The notes under the pieces: model-generated
Databases searched by the model: none
What the model was told of the DNA's origin: nothing
The model's input: only the letters and a program-made list of their open reading frames with translations
Shown: in pieces, positions 21,052-32,302 of the stretch
How positions within the stretch are numbered: the first letter of the stretch is position 1
Layout of the letters: each line of letters begins with the position of its first letter
Position numbers and translations under genes: made by a program
Assembly (NCBI GenBank): GCA_021014945.1
Contig: MU266558.1
Span: forward strand, 1 to 43,899
DNA from: Leucogyrophana mollusca
Lineage: Eukaryota > Basidiomycota > Agaricomycetes > Boletales
Length of the DNA: 43,899 nucleotides
Reading direction: 5' to 3'

Positions 21052-23589
21052 ATGACATTCGCAACCGACAGTGAAGTCGCGGATGTTGAGAAGATTCCTC
21101 AGGCCAACGACAGCGCTTCGTATGATGACCCACTCGTGTCCATAGCAGAGGGGGATGAAGCTCTGCAGCTTGTGGGTGCAGAAGCAAAAGAGCATTTCAG
21201 TGACGAGTATAATCGCAGATTGCGTAGAAAGCTGGTGCGCTCCGTATGCTTTGTAGCTGTGGCCGTTGAGAATTAATTTACCAGTGGAAAAGGATCTCGT
21301 TATACCACCCATATCTGCGGCTGTATACTTCACGCAATTCTTGTGCGTTTTTGCTCCTCCCTATAGCCTGGTTCTGCCGCTAAAGGCTTCCCTAGGGATA
21401 AGACGTCTCTCAATTATGCGAGGTCAGTACGTATTTACGCATAAGCACCCAAGTATCATCTAAGGTTTGTGGGCAGTATCATGGGTTTTCCTGTGGTAGG
21501 ACAGGTAATCCCTACCCTTGAGCACCTCCACTCGACCCTCTGAAAGATTTCAGGACTACAATTTGGTGACCATGGCTTTCTTCATAGGTAAGGGTTATTT
21601 CCTGAAAGGCTCTGAAGTGTTGCCCCAATGGGTCACTCTGTCCAGGATACCTAGTCTGGCAATTCCCTACGGCGTATATCTCTCAAAGGATGAGGTTGGG
21701 CAAGTATCTAGGTGCGAACGCAATCCAATCGTCTCCACTGTGTCGCTGATCTAAATTCAGGTGCCAATATTCTTGTCTGGGGTGTTGTGCTGTTGCTCCA
21801 CTCCGTCGCAAACTCCTTTGGGGCCTTTTTCGCTCTTCGATTCATTCTGGGTAAGTAAGCTTCACGCCATTGTAGCCGGTCCTCGTCCCTCTAAATCCCC
21901 AACTTTAGGAATGTGCGAGAGCTGCGTCGCACCCATCTTGATTCTGATTGTCTCGATGTTCTATAAGAAAGATGAACAAGTAATAAATACCGACTGCCGT
22001 CCTCTATAGTAACGGTTTATACTCATCTTTGGAACAGGCTAGCCGGATAGCATACTTCTACATGATGGTTAGCTGGCTGTTGTATTGAATACCAGCCCCA
22101 CTGGCTCACCCCACCTGTCTCAGCTCGGTGCTACCCAGATATTCGGTGGTTTCGTGGCATATGTGTGTGGATTCTATCTTGTAGACTCGACCCACTCTAA
22201 TTGTCGCTACTGCAGGGAATTTCCTTCTACGGTGGAAAGGCCTTACCGCCGTACAAGATAGTCTACTTCCTGCTCGGTGGTCTCGCAATCGCCATAGGAA
22301 TCTGCGTGCTCGTTTGGCTCCCAGATTCGCCGGTCCATGCACGCATGCTTACCAGAGAAGAGCGTATTGCTGTCCTTGAACGTGTCCGGAACGATCAAGG
22401 GGGCACGGAGAGCAAGAAATTCAAAAGAGAGCAAGTTGTTGAAACCTTCTTGGATGCACGCACATGGTTGATCGTGCTCGCTACCGTGCTATGTGAGCAG
22501 TCATCCGAGGCTTCTCATAGTGCCATCTCTGAAGCGCCGACTTATATTACTTAGCAAACATTCCTAGCGGCGGTCTGACTAACTGTGAGCCTATATGTGC
22601 GTCTTACCCCATCCAGATGATCTTATCTTCCGTAGTCAGCAATATCATCATCAAGGACTTTGGCTACTCGTCAGTCTCTTCTCTAGATATATCTAACGAT
22701 AGTACTAAAGTTGTCTTGTGTAGGTCACAACAGACATTAGTCCTAGCCACGCCTGCTGGCGCAGTAGGGGTCGTCACAACAGTCTTGTGTGGTTGGTACT
22801 CTGACAGAACGGTGTGTATCCGTACGACCTTCGTATATCTCCCACCTGAAGCTTTTTTTAGGGCGAGCGAATGTTGCCTATCATCTTTGCAACAGTCCCT
22901 ACAATTGTCGGAGTAGGTGATTTGGAACAGTCTCCTCGCATCCATTCGTCTATTCAACCCGCGTGTCAGCTCTTTTGATAGGGTTCAATGATAGTGGCCA
23001 ACGGGGAGTACTTTTGTTTGGTAAGTGTGGATTCAAACACCACTTCTCGTTTCTTGGACTGACCTTTGACTGAAGGAACCTATCTGATCGGGACATACAT
23101 GAGTTCGCTCGCATCCATATATGCCTACAACGCCAGTAACACTAGTGGATATACGAAAAAGGTTTGTGCATGTGCTCCTACCCAACGTGATGCGGCACCT
23201 GACCTCTAACTTCCAGCTCACGATCAATGCATTGACTTTAGTTTCCTACTGTGTAGGCAGTATTATCGGCACGGAAATCTTCCCGCCGAAAGATGCGCCG
23301 AATTACATTCCAGGCAAAACCGCCATCATGATCATCTTCACGGTTCAACTTGTGGTGGCATTCTTTTTACGCCGCACGAACTACCTTCTGAACATCAAGA
23401 GGAAAGCCAGGCTCGAAGAGGAGAAAATCCGAAGGGGTTGGACGGAGACCGACATGCAAAGAGAGAGAGAGCGGAGTGCATTCGCCGACTTGACTGATAA
23501 GCAGTGAGTGGTATTTCATCCATCTTACTTGTGGTCTTCCGTCATTGAACCCCCGGCTCAGAAACCTATTCTTCGTGTATACTACATGA
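21052..23589 (+). CDS. MFS permease of the anion:cation symporter (Dal5/allantoate-type) family, copy 1, about 515 aa
   Basis: Intron-rich gene for a 12-span plasma-membrane transporter. The reading begins MTFATDSEVADVEK and first shows the conserved LVGAEAKEHFSDEYNRRLRRKL before span 1, then LDKTSLNYASIMGFPVVGQ, YLVWQFPTAYISQRMRLGKYLG and MCESCVAPILILIVSMFYKKDEQ. The central loop has WLPDSPVHARMLTREERIAV. The last part has NASNTSGYTKKLTINALTL, RRGWTETDMQRERERSAFADLTDKQ and ends NLFFVYTT after a final small exon. Every junction is in frame and no stop or frameshift was found, so the gene seems intact. Family substrates include allantoate, ureidosuccinate, nicotinate, pantothenate and other organic anions; which applies here is unknown. 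Intron positions match those of copy 2 throughout, which identifies the pair as a tandem duplication. Confidence 0.88.
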
Positions 23590-23912
23590 GATTATGGCTC
23601 CCGTTGTACGATAATAGACCACTCACATCTCCGCTTATGAACACGTTACCGGTGAGAAAGTGCTTAGGAGAACAACAATCTTCTCCGGAAAATTGGAGTC
23701 TCCAAAAATACTTGTTATCTGGTAAGAACGCTAATCAAGTTCCTCTTGTTATCATGTTCTCCGAATTCTAATCTCTGGGTTTGGTTATCTTACAGGTACG
23801 GCGAATACTTTGTTGGCAGGTGCGCCTGCCTGGGATTTTGTGGGGGCATATGCATCACCCATCGTAATAAGAGCTAGGCCACCACCTTCTCTCATTCTTG
23901 CTCACGTCTACG
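23590..23912. other. Spacer between the tandem permease genes
   Basis: 323 bp holding the 3' flank of copy 1 and the promoter of copy 2. It carries no coding sequence I can support and no conserved repeat shared with the copy 1 upstream region was noticed. Confidence 0.4.
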
Positions 23913-26438
23913 ATGACTTCTCTCGTTGAACGAAAGCCATCGTGTGAAGACGAAAAAAGCTCGGAAGTTCCTGACGAGTCTGGCCATGGTGATAAGCAAG
24001 AGGGTTCTCTCGCTAACAGTTTAGGTGGAGATGAAGCACTTCGCCTAGTTGGAACTCAGGCGAAGCAGCATTTCAGCGAGGAGTATAACCTGAAACTGAG
24101 ACGGAAGCTGGTGAGCTCCCCTTGCCTTTCTGTATGGCTATCAGACTGAATTCTAGATAACTGAAAGGACTTTGTCATCCCCACAATTGCTGCGGCCGTG
24201 TACTTCACTCAGTTCTTGTGGGTATATTGTATTCGAATTGTAACAATAATCCTTATTGTGGTTTAGGGACAAGACATCTCTCAATTATGCAAGGTCAGTG
24301 CAATAAATCGCAAGCTTCAATGGGACGTGTTCGAAGCTGTCATCTGTAGCATCATGGGCTTCCCTATCACAGGACAGGTACTCTGCAATGACCGAACTCG
24401 TACCGTTCTATTCTCATGCCCATACGCAGGAATATAACCTGGTGTCGATGGCGTTCTATCTAGGTAAGCTGTTTTGAGGAGCAGGATCATCGTAATGTAT
24501 GCTTATTTTTTGTTATTGTTTAAGGTTATGTCGTCTGGGAGTTCCCAACCGTGTACATCGCACAGAAACTTAGGCTGGCGAAGTATCTGAGTAAGGTCAG
24601 ATACCATTGAACTGGCCACCTAACTCAGATCACCTTTTAGGTGCCAACATTGTAGTCTGGGGTGTGGTCCTCATGCTTCATGGGGCTGCGAACTCATTTG
24701 GAGCTTTCTTTGCCCTCCGGTTCATTCTCGGTAAGCTGTAGCCCCCATCAGACATATTCCCGTATTCAAGGTGAGGGCAGGCATGTGCGAGAGCTGCGTC
24801 GCGCCCATCCTCATTCTCATCATCTCAATGTTTTATAAGAAAGATGAACAAGTGAGCTCTGATCTTCACCCAGAAGTCAGCATTCCACCTGACCATGTCA
24901 ACAGGCCACTCGAATTGCCTATTTCTACATGATGGTCAGTCTTCTATTCTTGTGTTTCGGCCGTGATTCGACCCTGGTTTAGCTTGGTTTGACGCAAATA
25001 TTTGGCGGGTTCGTGGCCTATGTAAGTGCTCGATCGACGTGACCAGACTGTTTATCCCAGCCAACTCTTGTAGGGAATATCATTCTATGACGGTGCAAGG
25101 CTAGCGCCATACAAAATAGTGTATTTTTTACTCGGTAGCCTTGCGATCGTCGTCGGGATTGTAGTTCTCATTTGGCTTCCCGATTCTCCGGTCAATGCTC
25201 GTATACTCACCCGAGAAGAACGCATCGCCGCTCTGGAACGAGTACGAAATGACCAGGGAGGCACCGAGAACAAGAAGTTCAAGAAAGATCAAGTCATAGA
25301 AGCGCTGCTGGACATTCGTACATGGCTTGTCGTCCTTGCCACTATGCTGAGTGAGTGGAAGGCCGCATGTACTGGGCTCCTCTCATGACTGGTGACAGCC
25401 GACATACCGAGTGGTGGTTTGACAAATTGTAAGCAGCACCACTTCACACCAGTCGCCTTTTAACGGTTTGCACTTGTAGTCAGCAACATCATCATCAAGA
25501 ACTTCGGTTATACGTACGTCCGATGTCATTCTCATTCAGTAAACACCATGGCGCTGATACCACTGTTAAGGTCAAAGCAAACCCTCATTCTGGCAACACC
25601 TAGTGGCGTTGTTGAAGTGTTCTCCGTTTTGATATGCGGGTGGTATTCTGACAAGAAGGTACGTACGAATAGGAAAACATTCCCGTGATTTCCTCAGTGT
25701 AGACCTAGGGCGAACGGATGTTGCCTGTGATTTGGGCAACATTGCCGACCCTTGTCGGTGTTGGTGTGTGATGCGACTGGAGATCCGATTGTGATCTGAA
25801 TGTTATATCCCTAGCACTTCTGATTGGCTTCAACGGTACCGACCAAAAAGGAGTCTTGTTATTCGGTAAGTGGTAGAGGTATCCCTAGCGCATCTCGGAT
25901 CTCACTGCTCCTGTCTTATAATTACAGGAACCTACCTCATCGGCACATTCGGGAGCACCCTCTCAACTATCTACGCTTACAACGCAAGTAACACTAGCGG
26001 GTACACGAAGAAGGTGCTACCCTTGAGCTTTAAGCCGTTTTGAAACCAGCTCATCTGAGACTTAGTTGACGATAAACGCCATGACACTGACATTCTTCTG
26101 CGTTGGAAACATCATAGGAACAGAAATTTTTCAGCCGAAGGACGCTCCGGCCTACATCCCCGGCAAAACTGCCATCATGGTCCTCTTGGTAGTGCAGAAT
26201 GTTGTAGCCTACCTTCTACGCCGTATCAACGTGCGACTGAATGCCCAGCGGCGAGCTATGGTCAACGAAGAGAAGTTACGGAGAGGTTGGACAGAAGATG
26301 ACGTGCAGAAAGAAAGGGAGCGACGTGCTTTCGCGGATATGACGGATAAACAGTGGGTGATGTTCATGTTGTACCAGAGGATTCAAGTATGCTGAAGATC
26401 GTGTCTGCAGGAACATATTCTTCGTATATACAGCATGA
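23913..26438 (+). CDS. MFS permease of the anion:cation symporter (Dal5/allantoate-type) family, copy 2, about 515 aa
   Basis: Paralogue of the preceding gene, with the same exon-intron layout. Shown motifs are LVGTQAKQHFSEEYNLKLRRKL, LDKTSLNYASIMGFPITGQ, YVVWEFPTVYIAQKLRLAKYL, MCESCVAPILILIISMFYKKDEQ, WLPDSPVNARILTREERIAA, TDIPSGGLTNFSNIIIKNFG, RRGWTEDDVQKERERRAFADMTDKQ and the end NIFFVYTA supplied by a short last exon. Reading frame is intact. Differences from copy 1 are concentrated in the N-terminal tail (residues 1-45) and in the second half (STPSGVVEV-type region, cytoplasmic loops), as expected for duplicates under purifying selection in the spans. The substrate is not known. It converges on VTI1 with about 180 bp between stop codons. 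Confidence 0.88.
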
Positions 26439-26617
26439 TGCTGGGCATGAGCGACGAGCTATACGGTTTGTAATATTGGGTAGGGGCGGTGCGTCTGGGT
26501 GCATAGTTGAAACGAGTGCGGCATTCGGCAAGCAGGTGGTCGGTGCATATAAGTAGCATAAATACAGAGTCTGTCAGTGAACTAGGAGATATAGAATAAA
26601 ACATATACGAAACCAAT

Positions 26618-27544
26618 CTAGTTGAAAACTTTCTCCCAAACAATGATTGCAATAAGCAGGACGAGAACGACAACGATAGCAGCAGTAACAACACGCTGTT
26701 GGTACATTCTAAGGATATATCAGCTCACATTCGGCGCAGGTGGCTCAAGTTTTTGATGCAACTGACCGCCTAATCATCTTCTTTAGAGTCCCAGATGCGC
26801 GGTCAATCGCAGTGTCAGCCGTCCGAAGCTAGTGTGTGTCAGTGCGAGCATTCAAGAGAAATCAAAATCAATGCTCACGGTATCTCTCGCATTCTCAATC
26901 TGTTCCCGCTGCGACCGGAGGTTCATCAAGATTTCAGCGCCCTGGTCTTCGGTTTCCAGAGCAATCCGCTGGGATTCTTGCAAACGGCGCGTTCCGTCCT
27001 CCAAGACAGCAGTACCGGCCAGCAAGCGTGTCCTATCGCTACTAGGCCCGTATGGTTCGTCGGACGTAGGTGTACCAACTCTGCCTGACGATGACAGAAG
27101 GTCGGCACGGGAGAACTGCGAGTGGAGATCTTTGGATAGTTTCTTGTACCGCGACAAGTCGGCTTTGGCCGTTCTCAAACGATTCTGATACTGAGGCTTC
27201 ATGGACTGGGGTATGCCTTGAATCTCAATCTCCATTTGCGAGACCTGAACAGTCAAGTGTGAATTCTGGTTGCACAGCTAGATGCGCATGCTCGTGGTCT
27301 GGTTGAACGCACCATTTCGTCCGCTTCGTCCAGTTCCATCTCTACCCTTCTGAGAGCCGCCTTTCTCTGTTCTGTTCCATCCTTGTAGGGTCAGCGAGGA
27401 TGCAAGGCAGCCATTCCTGTCACCGACTAACGTACCTCCGCGCTCATCTTTCCCATCCCCCTCGAGCTTGGACCTTATACTATCGATTATTTGTTGGAAG
27501 TCCTGCTCGTAGGAGTCGAACAGCGCGGTAGGGGAATTGTCCAT
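26618..27544 (-). CDS. VTI1: v-SNARE Vti1, 228 aa
   Basis: Qb-SNARE for fusion at Golgi, endosome and vacuole. Exons are 27544-27436, 27371-27313, 27244-26879, 26828-26767 and 26708-26618. The N-terminal Vti1 three-helix domain starts ALFDSYEQDFQQIIDSIRSK and continues GEQRKAALRRVEMELDEADE and VSQMEIEIQGIP. The SNARE motif is LQESQRIALETEDQGAEILM and NLRSQREQIENARDT with Asp/Gln at the zero-layer region, followed by IDRASGTLKKMIRRM and a C-terminal membrane anchor (VVTAAIVVVLVLLIAIIVW) ending EKVFN. The acceptor at 27371/27372 (GGAACAG) was chosen because it alone gives GEQRKAAL, conserved in fungal Vti1. The 228 residues are close to yeast Vti1 (217). It is divergent from EMC3. Confidence 0.93.
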
Positions 27545-27668
27545 GGCGCTGGGCCTGACTTGAGGTTATGTGCGGTATGTAGTGTACGTTGAAGCCGTGG
27601 CTGCGCAAGCGTTTCGACAATGAAGGCGCTTCCGCTTTTGGAAGCCAGCTCCCTGAATTCCCGCAACC
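27545..27668. promoter_or_regulatory. 124-bp bidirectional promoter between VTI1 and EMC3
   Basis: Only 124 bp separate the two start codons, so the genes must share core promoter DNA or have transcripts beginning inside the neighbour's leader. No TATA box is seen. It contains a palindrome-like CTTCCGCTTTTGGAAG element near 27628-27643. Confidence 0.45.
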
Positions 27669-28807
27669 ATGTCCAGCAGCTCAGCGTGAGTGTCTGGCCA
27701 CGTATTCTGCCATGAATCTCATACAAGGACGGTGTTGGTTTTTTGCAGGGTATCGCTGTATCTTGACCCGCAAATAAGGGATTGGGTTCTGTTCCCAATT
27801 ACCCTTGTAATGGTGCGTGCAGTCCGGATTTTTGTTGACGCGTGGAGGGAATTCTGATCTCATTCGCAAACTGCTAGATCCTTGTTGGGGTGTTGCGCCA
27901 TTATGTTGTAGTCCTGCTACAAGCAACGCCGAAAAAGTTGTCTCGTGCCGCTATCCGTGAACAGTGCGCCTAGTACTTTTCTACCAAGTGACCCATAGAC
28001 TAATTGACACGCTCACAACAGACGCGCCCTGACGCGCTGCCAAATTCTCCGAGCCACGTCCGCTAATTCCCCCATACCACCGTCCTTCTACAAAGCTATA
28101 TCTCAGAACCTCTCAGAAGCGCTCAAAGCAGGCACATACTTGAAGGATGGTCCTCCAAAGGCCGACGCACCCCCGACTACGCCAAATCCTTTGTCCGACC
28201 CTGCTGCAATGGATGGCATGATGGCTGGCATGAAGACTCAAATGGTCATGATGGTGCCACAGATGGTCATAATGGGATGGATTAATTTCTTCTTCCAAGG
28301 ATTTGTCCTGAGTGCGCTGCCTCTCAAACTGTTACGGGAATACACAGCTTACCGATGCCACAGTTAAGCTCCCTTTTCCTCTGACACTTGGCTTTAAATC
28401 CATGCTCCAGCGCGGTATCGAGACGCCTGATATGGACGTTCGGTGGGTGTCATCACTGTCGTGGTATTTCCTCAACTTTTTTGGCCTGAATGGGTTATAC
28501 CGCCTTATCCTTGGCGGCGATAATTGTGCGTTCTACCGTATGCTTCCATGCCTTCTATATAGTAGTCTGATGGTGTCGTCCGGATCTTTGACTTGTAGCT
28601 GCTGATTCTTCGCGTGACATGACGGTGTCACCATTTGCCTCCATGGGTACGGCACAACCGGGCCAACCTCAGGATTTCACCAAACTATACAAAGCGGAAC
28701 GCGACAACCTGGAGTTTGCGGAAGGCCTTTATAGTTGGGTGGGTCAGGACGTAGATATGAAGGTGCTTCGGAAATACGGGAAGCTACCCCCGAACTCTAA
28801 GCAATAG
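27669..28807 (+). CDS. EMC3: ER membrane protein complex subunit 3 (EMC3), 275 aa
   Basis: Oxa1/YidC-superfamily core insertase subunit of the ER membrane complex, which inserts tail-anchored and multi-pass proteins. Exons are 27669-27685, 27749-27812, 27878-27963, 28022-28311, 28364-28525 and 28599-28807. Motifs include [19 protein letters not shown] followed by [13 protein letters not shown], the Met-rich [20 protein letters not shown] and [11 protein letters not shown]. The hallmark [20 protein letters not shown] and [20 protein letters not shown] come next, then the C-terminal [20 protein letters not shown]. The splices at 28311/28364 and 28525/28599 restore these. The length is near human EMC3 (261). 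The first exon is only 17 nt. Confidence 0.94.
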
Positions 28808-29119
28808 AATACACCACACGGCTAGTGTCATTCCAGCCGGAGAGGGAATAAAAATAAGCTCAGACTAGAGCGTGAAGTACCGCTACATGATTGGGGAGAC
28901 ATACGCATCGTAAGAAAGTGTGTAGGTTATAGTTGAATAGTGTGTGGAGAACGTAGTCCTTGACAGTTGAGGGGTGTCAGAAATCCCACCAGCTACAGCA
29001 CCTGATATACAGCAGCACGAAAACAGATTAGGTGATATTGCCTGTCGTCCCGTGAGCATCGCTGGACCTGTAAGGTACGCTTACTCACAAGATACAAGCA
29101 TGTTGGTGTGAATCACGAG
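28808..29119. other. Convergent intergenic region between EMC3 and NCS-1
   Basis: 312 bp between two stop codons, presumably both 3' untranslated regions and terminators. AATAAAAATAAG at about 28847-28858 could serve as the EMC3 polyadenylation signal. No gene is seen. Confidence 0.45.
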
Positions 29120-29999
29120 CTATACTAGACCATCGTATAGCGATAAGGCCTTCACAGGGGTTAATTCCAGTTAGGTGAGGTGGCATCATGTGAACGAAGA
29201 AGACTAACCTGGACGATAGTTGGGTCTTGTTTACTACCTTCTACGAACTCTTCATAAGTTAGCTTCGCATCTTTGTCTCGATCCATGTTTTGGAATATCT
29301 TGTCCACACGCTGTCCCGAAGAATACGGTCAGATGGCGGACTCGGTCTCAAAATGTACAAATGTGGATACTTGCCTTCTCGGGAGTATCTTCATCCACTG
29401 GGAGCTTCACCATTTGTCCGGTCATCTTATATATCGACTGGACAATCATGAGCATTTCGGTGTATGTGATGAATCCATCCTTGTCTATGTCGTATAGCTG
29501 AAAGGCCCCTGCGTAAGGATAGCCAGATCAGATATATTGCTGCATCACTCTGTGGATCAGAAGGGGTGCAGTGTACGTACACTTGAGCTTCTCGTCCAAA
29601 CGTCCACGGCTTGTCACACTAAGAGCGCAGATGAACTCCTTGAAATCAATTGTGCCATTCTTGTTCTCGTCGAAGACGTTGAAGACGTAGTCCGCAAACT
29701 CCCCTGGGTCTCCGAAAGGAAAGAACTGCTTGTATATCCGACCGAACTCGCTCTTGTCCAACTGGCCCGAGGGGCAGTCCTTAAGAAAACCTTTGTACCT
29801 GGCAAAGATAATAAGAGTGAGGATGATGCCGTAGCTAGATGGGGAGAGATGGAGACCATTGCTGTAGTTCTCTCTTGTCAACTAGCGAGATGAAGTGATG
29901 TCAGCCGTGTACGGGATGGTGAGATCGGGACTGACAATAGGTGTTCTTCTGTAGATCTGCCAGTTGCTCTGGCGACAGCTTACTCTGAGATTTACCCAT
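29120..29999 (-). CDS. NCS1: Neuronal calcium sensor-1 / frequenin, 190 aa
   Basis: Myristoylated EF-hand protein that in yeast (Frq1) activates the phosphatidylinositol 4-kinase Pik1 and in fission yeast controls calcium entry. Exons are 29999-29936, 29881-29857, 29798-29581, 29508-29375, 29310-29209 and 29149-29120, giving 190 codons, exactly the usual family length. The N-terminus MGKSQSKLS is a myristoylation signal. EF1 is degenerate (CPSGQ); EF2 at 73-84 ([12 protein letters not shown]), EF3 at 109-120 ([12 protein letters not shown]) and EF4 at 157-168 (DRDKDAK) carry calcium ligands, with the last one weaker because Ala replaces Gly at position 6. The C-terminus ALSLYDGLV comes from a 30-nt exon. 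The intron after 29375 begins GCAAGT and is a GC-AG intron. Confidence 0.95.
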
Positions 30000-30538
30000 G
30001 TCCGATCGAAATCGAAAGAGTTCGCGATGCGATGAAGAGCTCGAGGAATGGACGAGCGCCGCGCAGGTCTATGATACTGAAGCGTACGCCACAGAAAGGA
30101 ACGGAAGCTATTAATATTATTAGTGGATTATGGACGTGTGTATTCCCACGGGGGTTATCTACTTATCCGGCCATCTGCGAAAATAATAACCAATTAGCAG
30201 GAAATGGGCTGGGTGGACAACATGAGGACGTCGAGGTGTACTAAAATCGTCGTTGTCGAACTCGTGTTCGTGGTTGCTTGCAGGCACTTATAAAAGGTGG
30301 TCTGGTCGGTCTTACAGCTCTTGAAAGCCTCCCTTCTTGTCGTCGTAAATCATGTTCTCCCCCCAAACGGAACCGATCAGCAGCACTGGCTCACCCAGGA
30401 TTATTCCACATGCCGGTCCTGTCTTCTCCATCCGCTTCTTTCTCAGTACAGACCCGTCTCCCTTTTTTAGTATCTTGCGCTCGTATTTCGTATAAGAATA
30501 TCATCTCATCTTCCCCCTCCCGCCTTGCCTGGTCCATC
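30000..30538. promoter_or_regulatory. Divergent promoter region between NCS-1 and the Cys-motif protein gene
   Basis: 539 bp between divergent starts. TTATAAAAGG at about 30287-30296 is a possible TATA box for the rightward gene, roughly 245 bp before its ATG, followed by pyrimidine-rich leader sequence at about 30420-30535. No coding content that I accept. Confidence 0.4.
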
Positions 30539-32002
30539 ATGTGTTACACATATGGATCTACTGACCCTTCATCCTACCCTTGCCCGATGTGCAAGGTTTT
30601 CAAGCCAAGCGGGGCAAGGTATGCCCTCACTTTCACAAGCGCTTACGGCGCTTACTCACACTCACCTCCTAGATGTCCTCACGTTCGCGACGTCTGTTAT
30701 AACAGGGCCCTCCATCCCCGCCTCGATGTGGTACATCTAAAGAACGCAGAGGGTTCGTTCTTTTCTTTGTCCTCTGCAAATTTCACCGCTGATCGTCATT
30801 ATGCAGTCAAATCATTCAATGGGTGCGGATACTGCAAGGTAACGCCCTTTCCGCAGATCCTTTCCTTCAGTCATTAAAACCTTCCTGCTTGCCAGTGGGC
30901 TCGCTCAAATCCTGGAAAGTTAACCGGTCATCAGAACCCAGGGTGGCCAGGCTGCTGCCGCCCTCCCACCCCCAGCGAGCAGCGCCTTGTAGGGGCCGCA
31001 GACTGGCCTACTGTCAGCATAGTCCACGGCATCCCTATGCCCGCAGAGATCAAGACCATTCTCGATAACCTGGCTGCCAGAGGCAACACACTGCCCGGTA
31101 TCGCCCCCTCCGGTCGTAGTCCTGTCTCGTCCTCAACAATGCCTTCTTTAGACCGTCGAAATAGCGGTAACAGCCCCACAAATAAATCGGGCCCTTCAAA
31201 GAGTCAGTCGATGCCCATCCCGGCGAAAGGCCGTACGGGAGGCAGCCCAGTACAGCAATCGTCATGTCTAGCGGGAACAACGCCACGGGCACCCGGTGGT
31301 ATGTCCTCATTCGTGGGCGCTCCCACTGCGGATCATAGCCCTCCGCCACGTCGACAGACCTATTCCGAAGCTAACGCAGACAAATCGCGTACCCCTGTTC
31401 GCAAGCAGGCGGAGTTAGAAGGGTCCATGTCCCGTCGCAATCCCGGAGGTCGACCATCGCTTTCATCCATTCTCCCATCTCAGAATCAATCATCGCTGCA
31501 GCGTCATACATCCGTTTCCTCCAGCCATCCTCGTGTTCCTGATCCATCCCCGATAGACATGACCTCGGACCCGTCGTTTAGGACGGGTCCGTCCACTAGC
31601 AAATTAGATGCTGCCATGGCTGCGCTCGATCTTAGTACTGGGTCGGAAAGCAGCGGAAGTGATAGTGGCAGTTCACGTGGCTCCATGTCAGACGCCACCG
31701 TAATTTCCGATGGTGGTTTCACAGACTATCTTTCGGACGAGTCGGAAGCAGAGTTGCAGAGGCAGGCGGAGGCAAAGGCAGCCCTCGTTGCACAGAATCA
31801 GGCGGAAGAGCTGGAGTTTAAAGCTGCTCGGCAGCAGCTCGCGGCAATAGGCTTACGACCACCGAAGTCATGGGATGACACCAACGAAAGTGTTCCTCGT
31901 CCTCAAGCCCCATCAGTACAAGCAACCTCGTACGCTCACCATGCACCTTATCCGGGTGCACAATTTTCCTCTACTGCCTTGGCTAACCAAGCTCGTGGGT
32001 GA
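30539..32002 (+). CDS. Hypothetical protein with N-terminal Cys motifs and long Ser-rich tail, 432 aa
   Basis: Family not recognised. Exons are 30539-30618, 30673-30752, 30807-30838 and 30896-32002. The first 70 residues hold paired cysteines: Cys2, CPMC (15-18), Cys28-Pro-His30, Cys35 and CGYCKW (60-65). They could bind zinc, but the spacing matches no domain I can name. Two conserved-looking segments follow (TVSIVHGIPMPAEIKTIL). The rest is disordered, rich in Ser, Pro and Arg, then a Ser/Gly cluster, an acidic patch (FTDYLSDESEAEL) and a predicted coiled region of Glu/Ala/Gln. The stop at 32000-32002 overlaps a GGTGAGT donor, so the gene may really splice on to an unidentified last exon. 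Confidence 0.65.
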
Positions 32003-32302
32003 GTACTAGGGGCTTAAGCGTCAGGAAGGACTCGAGTGCGAGCCATGGTTATGTATCGTCATTGATGTATTGATGTATAGTTTCTATACCACTATAGCCT
32101 TTCATCTACTGCTCATAACTGGGTTTTATGTTGTGTACATTATTCCAATCAGATTATCACTGTCCCAGTTATATCAGGCTAGGGGTGTCGGCTTAGATCG
32201 CCTGAGTCTCAGGCTCAGCCACAAACTGGAAGCAGCATGTCAGTGTACTGGTGCTGCACCTTGCACAGTCTAGCATCCCATCTCTCTTCTTCGCCTTAAT
32301 CC
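32003..32302. other. Intergenic, possible 3' end of the preceding gene
   Basis: 300 bp with an AT-rich pyrimidine tract. Nothing is recognised apart from the possible donor at 32001, noted for the upstream gene. Confidence 0.35.
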
